Position numbers and translations under genes: made by a program. Shown here in pieces: positions 40,601 to 51,121 of a stretch of DNA of 64,000 nt. The DNA lies in assembly GCF_900496995.4 (NCBI RefSeq), contig NC_044004.1:55148224-55212223 (forward strand), written 5' to 3'. The notes beneath the pieces were generated by a model that was not told the origin of the DNA, made no database searches, and saw only the letters and a list, made by a program, of their open reading frames with translations. Each line of letters opens with the position of its first letter. Position 1 is the stretch's first letter. This DNA is from Aquila chrysaetos chrysaetos (Eukaryota; Chordata; Aves; Accipitriformes; Accipitridae).

Positions 40601-41771
40601 CACATTTACACAAATGTGTGCTAGGCCAAAGCTTTTCTCTTCTCATCTTGATTATAGATGGATTTAGAAATCACATTATTTCCTGCCTCTCTTCAACAAG
40701 CTTTTGCATAGATGAAGATTACTACAGTAAGTCCCCCTTTGTTCTTTACATTAACTAATACAGCTCATTTATTTTTTCTATCTAGGAATGTTCTCTAAAT
40801 CTCTCATTAGTCTCATTTTCCTCTAAAGTGGCTCTGATTGGTCTCCAGATTTTTTTACTCAAAATACACTAGATGTGACACCATACTCCAGAGAAAGTCT
40901 GCTCTGTGTAGCACAGCTAGCAAGAATTATTTCACACGCCTTGCAGGCTACACTTCTATGTACAGATCCTGGCGTTTCCCTTTTTCACCATGCCACAATT
41001 TTGACACAGATTCAGCTTAGAGATTGTTCTTCCTTGGCATTCTTCAAGGCATTCCGAACAAAGCTACCTAAAAGTCATCAGTATTAAGGAAGAAATGAGA
41101 AACTGACAGCACTTCTACAAGCTGTGCTCATTCTTGTTGATACTATACTAGTAGCACTACCAACTGAAATCTGGGTCCTTCTGTGAAATTATACAAGAAA
41201 ATGTTTTGGACTTGCTCAGTGGAAGTTATTACAAGAAGTATCCTTAAAAGCCTAACTTCCTTAAGATAAAGTATCTTAATGATACTAATACAATTGAAGA
41301 AACAGTTTTATGGACTTTTCAACACAAAGTGAGAATGTAGTAAACTTTTAAAAGTATCCAGATCAACGCTTCACATTTCTAGATCAACAACTCCTCTTTT
41401 CTGAAATAGTATGAGCCCCTTGCTTCCTTTCCTACTTTCCAGTTTAAGAACAGCCTATACATGCTTTTGAATTTATAAGCTACTTCGTGAATCCCAAGGT
41501 CACAGTACTTTATATTAAGTACATATTTAACAATACAAAAAATTGGCTATAAATACATTAGAATCAGCAAACTATTTACACATTGGTTTAAGTACCTACA
41601 ATAAACTTCTACGATAAACATGCACATACTTTCCTCATCGCATAATGATTACTTTCTTGTAATACAAAGAAATCAATTATACCTCATAAAATGCCAAAAT
41701 GAGCTACCTATTGAATGTATTTATTTACATTCTGTATATATATTAATAGTTATTTTGCCCAACACTACACA

Positions 41772-42000
41772 GAAATCCTCTGGCACAGCCAGCTTGGGTG
41801 CCTCTGCTCTTTCAATCCTGCACATGGTTTCAGTGACCAAAGTCTGCAACAACCACCCATTCCTCTACCTGGGCACTAACTTTTACGGGGAAGGGCTCTG
41901 TGTAACTGGCTCTGTGGAAGCAGACTATCTTCGGTGCAATACTGAAGCTAGTACCAAGCAAGTGGCATGTTCAAAGATTTCTGCAGCAGCCTACTGACAA
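41772..42000 (+). other. unidentified GC-richer segment with coding-like frame
   Basis: An acceptor-like sequence (ttttgcccaacactacacag) precedes an open frame ending at TGA 41995-41997. It reads SGTASLGASALSILHMVSV, then TKVCNNHPFLYLGTNFYGEG, and many codons end in C or G, unlike the surrounding intron. The minus strand is broken by stops. I recognise no family. It may be a terminal-exon-like fragment, a retrocopy piece or an unrecorded repeat. Confidence 0.3.
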
Positions 42001-45000
42001 GCTCTAACCTGGTATTTTATAAACACCACTTCTCAGCAGGTTTTAATTCAGCCACATCAGAAGGGGTCTTCACTGGGACAACACATTCTCTGGTGATCTC
42101 AACTCTAGGTTTTGAAATAAGGTAGCAGTCTTCAAAGAGACATTATTTAATAAAGGTAAACTATCTGTATCTTAATTCTTCCTCAGAAATACCTAGCCTA
42201 TTTTTATTGAAGCTTAAAAAAGTCAAGGCAATACATTTGCAACTATTTCACCTTAAAGAACTGAAGTCAGGCAGTTACTACCAGCCAGCAATTTCTCTAA
42301 GATGCTATCAATTCTGTCATACACTGCCTATCTTTGTTCCCTTAAATTTCTATTATTTTTCTATACTATGTCACAAGATCCTGTGTCATTGCATTATGCA
42401 GCCCCCTGTTTCATCATGTAATCATGATGCACAACTGCAATTAACTTTAGTATAAGTACCAGAATTACAAATTTTCAGAAACATAGCAGATAAATATTTT
42501 GTATGTAAGAGCTGTACATATTCTTAGAACTGCAAAATATATTAATGTATATTTATAAACCATTTTTTTAAAAGTCCTATTTACTTCTTCCCAAAAAATC
42601 TTTTTTGTATTGGGAATGTATTAAAGAAAAAATCTGTTGTCTGCTCTTTTTAAATAGATCTGATTTTCTTTTCAGGACATTATTGTGAGCACAGAGAGCC
42701 AGACAAAGCAAGAAGATGAGTGGATAGAAGACACTGTAAAGCTTTCTATAGCTTGTTTGCTTGATTTTATTAACTTTTCACTTTAAATATAAGCAAAATG
42801 AAATATACAAGTCCCTCCATCCTTTCAGAGATTTTCTTCCTGCACTTTCAGCAAGACTGTTATAACTTTACCTGTTGATAACATTTTCGTTCCCCAACAG
42901 TCCTATTTTATTTTGCATCTGCTTTAGCTAAAAGATCCAGTTCCTTATAAAATTTGATTTTTTTTTTCCTTAAAAAAAGCTGGGGTGGTGAGGTGAGAGA
43001 AGCCGTTCATGATGAAATAAGATTACAATACAAACTTACAGTTAGCAGTAATCACATTCCAAAATCAGGGACAAATCCCACAAACTTCACTGCCTCCTTT
43101 TATTTCTTACTCCTAGAACTATTTATATGAAGTTCCACATCAAAAAAAGGGGGCAGGGGAGAATAACTGTTGATCATTAAAAAAAAAAAAAAAAAACTTT
43201 TTTAAAAATCAATTAAAATTCATTATATAGACATTACACCAAAACCAAACACCAAACATTCTAACCTCTGGAAATCTTGATTAAAGTGCAGCTTAAGAAA
43301 AAAAAAAAAATCCAAATATTTTAAGACATGAAAACTCTCAGTAAGGTCATTTAGAAAACCCTTGTCCTTCCCAGAAGGGCCACTATGACAAATACACAGT
43401 TACAGCTGAATATTTTAACATTTGTGAACCTAAATTAGAATGAACTGATGATTAAAAACACTGCAATTTGCAGCCTGTTCTTTAGAGGAAAAAATGGACA
43501 TGGTAAAGCTTTTACAAATGTAAGTCAATTCATCCTTTCATGATAATTTTGAACCTATTAGTCACTCTTAACCAAATTTGACTAAGGACTTGCAGACTCA
43601 TTGACATTAAATTCTCACCAGCTTTGTGGAAAAGAGTACTGTGGAAAAATATTGCTCTGATTAATAGGCTGCATTGTAAGCTCAAATCTTATCAGAAATG
43701 CGTGGATCCAGAGGAAACTAAGTGTTATGAATGCCTTTACAAGAGAAAAAGCATAAATTAGCATGTAAACTTTCCTGGACACCAGCAAATCCAATCCCAA
43801 AGCTGAGTTAAATTTGGTTGCAAGAGTAACTTTTCCAGGTACTGCATTCAATCCCAAAGTACAGGGCTGAGTTCAGCTAACTGCTCACATGACTATTTCC
43901 ACACACCCCCTTTAACTGTGTATATCATCCTAGCTAAGGACAAAAAGATGGGTTTTACCTAGTCAGTTGTACTTTTCATACCTTGAGAACTGAGATCTCT
44001 TTAAGGTAATTACAACACACAATGTTCATTAACTTAATTACTGGGACGTACTCTCAACTTTAAAAGATGCGTTAAGTAAGAACTATTTGATAATTTTATT
44101 TTTAGAATAAATTTTCATGCATTAGCACTTAACAGAAACCTGAAGAGAATTTTGACATCAGACATTTCATGTAATTTGAAAATATGAAGCAACATTCATT
44201 CATCAATTCTTTAGTGAACTTTAAAGCCAGATAGGAAAAAAAATACATTCTCCGCCTCTAACAACATGCAAAAATATAGTAATCTTTTCCTCTTTTATCA
44301 CTTCCTGCCTACAGCCACCAGCTTTCCCCTCCGTCCTGAACCTATCTTGTTTTCTGCATTGCTTCTTTCTCAGTAAAAGGAATGCTAGGTCCTCTCAACT
44401 CTTCTCTTTTATACACCCTTCTGTGCATCCCTTTACATCACTGTTTGCCTTCCTCTTATGTCAAGGGCAGCTTTACACATCCAAGGAAGACTGAACTAGT
44501 TTATTAGCAGTTAAGGGATGAAGCATAAAAGAGCTAAGAAGGTACAATCTCACATTTATACCTCTTAGCATGGCACACGTCTGATCATATGCCAAGACAA
44601 CAGCTGCCTCCCACTAATGCAGTTCCACCCATTCATGTCACTGCTTGGTCCTTTGGCCTTTACGTGAGATAAGGTATTAACTTCCTCATTAATTATCACC
44701 TGAGAATATTCCAAATAAGAAACCGTGGTTTGCAGTAAATATTCACAAGACAACCTCATTATTTCAAGAGATCTCATCAGAGACCTTTTGCAAGTTTATG
44801 CTATACTAATACAAATAGTTTCAGGATTCTCTGTATAGTGATACAACAGTCTTGGTTATAATAGCCTTCAGTTGAAAGGTTGTGTGCTAAAAATAATAGT
44901 TTTTTCTCAGCTTTGCATCTACATACAAAGATTTTCAAAATTCAGAAGTCCCATAACTATACTTAAGTTCAAGTTCCTTGGACTTTAACAAAACTTTTCA

Positions 45001-45930
45001 CATGCACAAAATGAATTATTTGCAGCTTTCTCTCAAAACTATAAATGTTCCTATCCTTTGATCCAGTAGTAGCAGTTACTTGTTTAATGAAAATCCCATT
45101 AGTTACTCCTACTGCTCACAACTTTGAAAAACGATGCTTGGTGTTCTTGTATCACTTATCACCTCGAACTGGTAGTATCTATCCCATTCACTTCACAATT
45201 CTTTATAGTGACACTGAGCAAAAGTAGAAATACTAAGAATGTACAATGACAAGAAAGTTCACACCTCAAACACATTTTGTTGGAGACATGGAAAACTCAG
45301 TCAAAAGAGAAAATGCAGTTGAACCTAGTGAAGCATTAATTTATATTTTTTTTTAACCACAATCTCAAAAATATAAATATATAAAGCAAATGTAAAAAGA
45401 AAGCATTTTAACATGAGAAAAAAAATACATAGAAACTAAAGCAATTGCCTGTAGCTTAAGCTTTCTCTCTGTATGCATACCTAAAGGCTTCCAATTCTGC
45501 CATGTTATATAAACCATCTGAAATATTCCATTTATTCAGTTTAAAACATACTTTAAACCAAAGCAACAGCACAAGTAATTTATTCTAAATATATTTTGAT
45601 GCATATTTATTGAATCTTGATGAATTCTGAGAGGAGTTATGAGTCCTTTTATTTCAATTTTGACATACCATTCCAAAAGTCTGAAAATACTCAGCGTCAC
45701 AATTTCTACAAAGTCTAAAAAGCTTATGATCTTAAATTATTTCACAGGATTTACAGTGAAGCAGGAGGAAAAAAAAAAAAAGCTCATGAATTTTCATTCT
45801 TAACTAGTTTTTTTTAATTTTCAATATAAACTGCAGTGTTTTTTTTTCATCCTGCATATATAAGCCTTACACCTGAAATCCAGGTATAAATTAGTTTTCA
45901 AATAGTAGGAAAAAGCTGAAGTTCCATTAC

Positions 45931-46033
45931 CCTCCTTTTCTTCCTGTAATTCTATTACTTCATGGTACCATGGGATGAAGAGGTCATATTTTTTTCTTGC
46001 CTTCTTTTTTGTTGTTGACATTTTCATAATGCA
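45931..46033 (-). pseudogene. STPG2: STPG2 exon remnant (HYENVN...YHEVIELQEE), A-run frameshift
   Basis: Minus-strand acceptor gggaaactgcag, 103 nt, donor GAGG/GTAATG. The first frame gives HYENVNNKKEGKK and then meets TGA. A one-base shift in a run of seven A residues (about 45988-45994) restores YDLFIPWYHEVIELQEEKEG up to the donor. Both halves match consecutive parts of STPG2 (YENVNIKRD... then IPRLYEIIVLQEKKKG). Homopolymer indels are a common sequencing error, so this single lesion is the least secure of the set, but the exon identity is strong. Confidence 0.85.
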
Positions 46034-47514
46034 CTGCAGTTTCCCTTTAGATAGTTAAAGAAAAGATTTATGAGTCTTCATTTCTAAATGCTTATCTAAA
46101 TACATTTAGTGAAAGCCTATTCTCCTATTACAAACAGCTGCTGTTTGCAATAACTAATGAAAGCCTAGATTACTCACTAATGGGAGGTGTCCCACAATAT
46201 TGTACAATTGTACAATTATGCTGTAAACGCAAAGAAGCAACACAAATCATGTTTCAAAAATGGCAAAATCATGTAGTTATTATCACAAGATGGCTCTAAC
46301 AACCACTTAATGGAGAAAAATAAAAAGCATACAGAAAATACAACAAACAATTTTTGAGATACGTTACCCTGACACACGTAAAACTGCTTCAGTCGAGTTA
46401 TGATTCTCTAACTCTGAGACTTAACACTGAAATTAGCCAAAATAGACCTATCTATACCACAAATTTTGAAAACTCTCTTGGTAGATGCAACTCTCTAGAG
46501 AGCCTTTTTATGATTAATTTTAGGAAAAAGACTTCAAAGGAAATCACTTCAAATACACAAATAGTTTTAATGACCACTTCAAATGACATTCCAGTAAGTC
46601 TGGCCAAGACACTGGAAAGGATTTAAACCATGACAGATGCTTGCACAGCAAATTAAGACCAACCAGCCTACAGATAATGCATGCTGAAGCTTATTTTAAA
46701 AATTTCTCTCCAACTTCTAATGAATTTACAGCTGTAGTCTGAAAACTTAGGCCCTAATCAGTTGAGTACTTAAGTGTACAGACATAAGTAATCTTTATTT
46801 TTAATTTTATTCAAAAGTTCCATAGACCCAGGCCTCTGAAATACATGTAGAAACCCATCCAGTTCAGGCACAAACATCAACACTTAACTAACATTACATA
46901 AAACAAAAGCACCTACAAGGGTTAAGAGCCTATACCAGGAATTTAGGCATTTAAGGTCAGAATCACAAAGATGCAAATTGGCAATGCTCTGCAGTCATAG
47001 GGTTGGAATTTACAGGCAAGAGTTACATGCTTAAGCGCCTTTTATAACAAACACAGAGTGTTACTTGCCTGCAAACACAATTAACATCAGGCAGCATACT
47101 GGTCATATTGCTTCTTAAGCCAGACAGCAGAGTCACTGGAAGAGATTCTAAAATCTTGTCTTTCCCAAACTTTTCCTACTAACTTCCTATTTCACTTTGA
47201 GAATAGGGTGCACAATCTGAAACCTTAAGTCTTGTTGTTGTTGTTGTTTTTGAAAGAAATTAGAGCTGCTCACTTATACTAAGACACACGGAGGAAGCAA
47301 TGGTCATACCCACATTTCCTAACATCTTAACAAGCACTTGTACAGTGGAAGAAATATATAGTCTACAGTATCTTAATGAGCACCTCCACAGAAAGTTACA
47401 GACAGAAATGAGATGCCTTCCTCTTAACACAAGGCTATAAACTCAAGTAGGAAAAATACTTCCTTACATCCTTTCTGACAATGAATCATTTGGAAGTCAA
47501 GAGAAGGGACTAAA

Positions 47515-47795
47515 TTAAGGACTAGTTAAATAAGGATTAATTTTAGTATTTGCCTTGTACACTTCTCTCAGGATCTTAAATTCCACCATCACTTTGACCT
47601 TCACATCCCCGAAGAATTCGCCCTTTTTCATCAGTGACAAGCGTGGCAGAGCACCTCTCCTAGCTTTGACTTGCTCAGGGATCTGCTTGACTATATCCCA
47701 GAGGGCATGGCTCTGAATGGCCAAGGGCTCAGGAGAGCTGAGCTGATTGATATTCAAGAACACTCTCTTCAAAGCGCATTCTAATGTGCAAAAAG
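47515..47795 (-). mobile_element. CR1 LINE endonuclease-region fragment
   Basis: The minus strand is open for about 90 codons and contains RRGALPRLSLMKKGEFFGD, then VKVKVMVEFKILREVYKA. CR1 ORF2 has a GALLDLLLTNKEGLVGDVKV block followed by SDHEMVEFKILRE near the end of its endonuclease domain, so this is a CR1 remnant with a short deletion in the SDHE motif. The first half of the open frame is less clearly CR1. Codon composition looks protein-like, which could mislead gene finders. It lies between the 48.3 and 46.0 kb STPG2 exons. Confidence 0.6.
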
Positions 47796-48213
47796 GCTAT
47801 CAAGTGTGGCAGAAGACTAGCCTGCATGAGTCAAAAGCTCAACCGTGTTACTGAAAGTAGATCATATTTTTTACAAGCCGTCAAGTATAAAGTAAATTGG
47901 CTTTCAGTAAAATAAACCTTTAAAAATGTGTTCACTGCTCTGAAACCACAGCAAAATTAATAACTGTAAGGATTACGTTTCCAGTGAAACAAGCAGAAAT
48001 GTCTCCATATGTGAAAGGAAAGTCTTCATGAAGGATAAGAGCTCAGGAACAGCAAATGAGCCTGACTGCTGCAAACAGAAAGGCTAAAAACATAAGACAA
48101 TCAAAATACATTAGCACAATAAATAATAAAACCAAAAAAATATAGCAAACTAATTCTAAAGAATACACATAACAATTTTGGAATAAACAGATAAAAAAAT
48201 AAAATAAAATAAC

Positions 48214-48346
48214 CTGGCATATTGTTATTTTCTCAGTTACATCATATTCCCCACGTCCTCGCCCTTCTTGAGGTTTAAACTCAGCTGTTTCCAGTTAAAT
48301 TGCTAAAATGTATTCCTTTATATTTCAGGGCAGATTAAGTAACATC
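48214..48346 (-). pseudogene. STPG2: STPG2 exon remnant (LKYKGIHF) with stop and frameshift
   Basis: The minus-strand exon follows acceptor ccttttgcattag and ends at CCAG/GTTATT (133 nt). It reads DVT, a TAA stop, then SALKYKGIHFSNLTGNS, matching DVSNATLKYKGIHFGN of STPG2. The next in-frame codon is TGA. Skipping one base (near 48270) restores EFKPQEGRGRGEYDVTEK, which corresponds to the following PGPGQYDIV repeat with both prolines lost. One exon therefore carries a stop, a frameshift and a degraded PG motif. It sits about 10 kb downstream of the 58.5 kb exon and about 2.2 kb upstream of the 46.0 kb exon, in the expected order. Confidence 0.85.
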
Positions 48347-48510
48347 CTAATGCAAAAGGAAGGAAAAAAAAAAATTCTAAGTTGAAGAATTTTCCGATTT
48401 CTTGGCCACTTTTTTGCCCTATCTACAAAGCACAGCTAAAATATATAATAGCTACCAGCCAAAAATCAAGTATAAACATTACTTACATGCACATAGCGAA
48501 TCTTATACGT

Positions 48511-48523
48511 GGGGGGGGGGGGG
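48511..48523. repeat. poly-G tract, 13 G
   Basis: Uninterrupted run of 13 G on the plus strand. Confidence 0.9.
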
Positions 48524-48850
48524 CGCTAGTTATACCATAATTACAATACAAACCATGCAGTGGTTTAATTTTATTACATTGCAAAGGCCTCCAAGCAGGT
48601 TTTCACCTCATTTCCTCACTCACACTATCTCCACCCTCAACCCCCTCAGTCTCACTGTTCTCTACAAATAGCAGTTGTGAAACTAACAATTCCCTAATAA
48701 CATCAGTTTGTTTCACTAACAACATTGTGATGGGTAATGCTGAAACTACAGAGAACAATAACTTCAGTTATCAGCTAAGAGAGCTTTGAGGATTTACAAC
48801 TCCAGTGCAGTCAAGCAGGTAGGCAGCTTATTTCACTGTAGAAACAAGGA

Positions 48851-48866
48851 GGGGGGGGGGGGGGGG
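48851..48866. repeat. poly-G tract, 16 G
   Basis: Uninterrupted run of 16 G, about 330 bp from the 13-G run on the same strand. Confidence 0.9.
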
Positions 48867-50500
48867 AGGTTAAATATTTTCTCACTTATTCAAGTTAGAT
48901 TTTTCATTTTAATTCCTATACAGAGCTGCTTCTTAAGTCATACACAACACACCAAGCAGAGCACAGATATGTGTCCCAAAGATGCAGTGATGATTGCTAC
49001 AGAAGAGAAAGTACCGATTAACAATTTAACTTCAAACTGTATAGACCAGAGTGCATAAAAATGGTAAATGTTACAAAATTCAGGTTATCATTGTCCACAT
49101 CAAGCAGTTACAGACCTCAACACTACAACCCTGCTCTATGGACCACTCATCTGTCCAATTACACTTTCTGCACACATCTACATATTCATTTTTCAAGCTG
49201 TCAAACACACATCCAGTTATGTTCTATTCAACTGATGTTATAGAATTTAGATCAGAAGCAACAGTTCAATTTAATGTGAGGTATATCAAAAATTTCCAAA
49301 TTTTATGTTCATATAGTGTCACTTGGTTCTACTATGTGTTTGTGTCATACTTATCCCCCTCAAGTTGGGGCCTGAATTGCCGGTTTCCAACATGAATACA
49401 TTTACATAGTAGTCATGAGTTGTAAATGGCTGAAGAAAATGTACTAAGCTGGGTAAGAACATATCTACTTTGACTCACAAAGGTCTGTACAAATATTTGC
49501 TTTCACTTCATTACTAACTTTTCAGCTTCATGTTCAACTCTATGCATATATATGAAATTCAGTCCAGACTATTAAAGGTCACCCTGCATTAGTTAAAATC
49601 ATACAAAAAACACACACGGTAAACTATTGGAATTCATAGCAGAACTTATAGGGGTTAGTATGAAAATCAACAGGTAGAGTACTTTAATCCAGAAAGTTCA
49701 CTGCAAACCCTTAACTCAAAAACAGAAATATTTTTATGATAAAAAAAAGTTAAAATCAGAGTCTCCTGATGAAGAACTAACCAGGATATGCATGTTCCCC
49801 AGCAAAAGGGGCTTCTACTAGGATGGTACAGAGAAATATCAATGAAACATACCTCACAGACATAATATTATCTCACCTACCCAAAATTACTCTCCCAATT
49901 GAAGAATTAGTTGCTTAAAGAATCAAAACCATGCTAAATACCTACCACACAAAACCAGATGTGGCCTGTAGACTGAATGTGTCTTTAGAGAGCAGAAAAC
50001 AACCAGTTCAGCAAATACATTATATATCTAAAATTCAGCTCATTAATTCTAAACCCATCAACATAATTCACAGCAATTTTTACATGATTTTCAACAAATC
50101 TGATACATTGACCACAGAGAGAACATTCTCAGAGACACAGACTGGGAATAAAACTGGCTATCCATACTCAGCTTCTGTTCAAAGAAATCTTTCTAGTATT
50201 TTGAAAAAAAAAAAAAAAAAACCTTTGCTACCATTAACAGAATGTGCATCCAGGATAAGCATGCCCATTTGTATAATTCAGTAATTTTAGCTCTGAAGTT
50301 GATCCCATCTCAGTAAAACAACTCAGTCATATTTTTCCTTTATTATGCAAAAATAACTTCAGAATCCTGAAAATATCAGTTAGTGTCTTCCTCATATTAG
50401 ATTCCTTTTTTATATGTGTATCTATATCCAGTGTATATGTTCTCATAATAAGAATTCACAGGCTTACAGATTTCTTTCTTAACATGTTACCTTTCCTGGC

Positions 50501-50567
50501 AAGAAAGAGAAAAGAAAAGAAGAGAAGAGGAGGAAAGAAGAAAGAGGAGACAGGAGAGAGGAAACAA
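50501..50567. repeat. polypurine (GA-rich) tract
   Basis: About 65 bp consisting almost only of A and G, with a single C near the end. Confidence 0.85.
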
Positions 50568-50940
50568 AAATCTTTTCCATGCTTGTACAATTCCTCCTCC
50601 TTCACCATTTCAAGCAGTTTAAGATGATCATTATTATAGAGGAAGCAGGAGTAAATTTTCAGAGTAAAAGGAAGACAGCACCATCAAGTGGCTCTGTAAG
50701 GCACTGTTTACTACTATTTTAATGCATGATAGAAAAAAAAAATTTATCGTCCAGATATGTACAGAATGGACTTCTTAAAATAGTTTAGATTGTGACAGAT
50801 TAGATCCTGCAGAAATCTAATTTATTTTGAAGGCTATAATAAGGATAAGCATATTGAATTTTTTTATATAGTTAATTTTGTAGAATTACCTACATTTTAT
50901 TATGATACTAATAAAGGAATAGCATGATATTATTATTAAT

Positions 50941-51121
50941 GGAACAGAACCTTCTCACGGCAGAAAAAGTCTTGTACATTCTAACCACGCCAGTGGGGGT
51001 CTTCAAGAGTTGGATGGCCCTGATCGCCAACATATCCTCTATGATCTGGGAAAACGTTGAGCAGATAGCAGCCTCACATCAGTTAGACTTAATTTCACCG
51101 GCAGCTAAAAATGTGAAATGA
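50941..51121 (+). other. unidentified CpG-containing open segment
   Basis: The plus strand reads MEQNLLTAEKVLYILTTP, then VGVFKSWMALIANISSMI and WENVEQIAASHQLDLISP, closing at TGA 51119. The stretch has several CpG dinucleotides and a higher GC content than its flanks. The minus strand is also nearly open over the same bases. No family recognised. It could equally be a conserved non-coding element or a repeat fragment. Confidence 0.28.

Larger units (their letters stand above)
21581..45930. other. large STPG2 intron (about 24 kb)
   Basis: Lies between the 46.0 and 21.5 kb exons. It contains LTR copy D, family-2 LTR copy 2, the low-complexity tract at 32.7 kb, and unassigned blocks at 25.1, 36.8 and 41.8 kb. 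The remainder is AT-rich intronic sequence in which I see no gene; open frames up to 148 codons are chance or homopolymer-driven. Confidence 0.6.

Noticed and set aside
40411-40758. 115-codon plus-strand open frame
   Set aside because: No recognisable motif and no coding-like codon choice; best explained as chance.
43615-43857. Minus-strand open frame beginning MGLNAVPGKVTLATKF as an STPG2 PG repeat
   Set aside because: VPGK is an isolated match; the rest does not follow STPG2 and the neighbouring exons are already accounted for at 46.0 and 21.5 kb.
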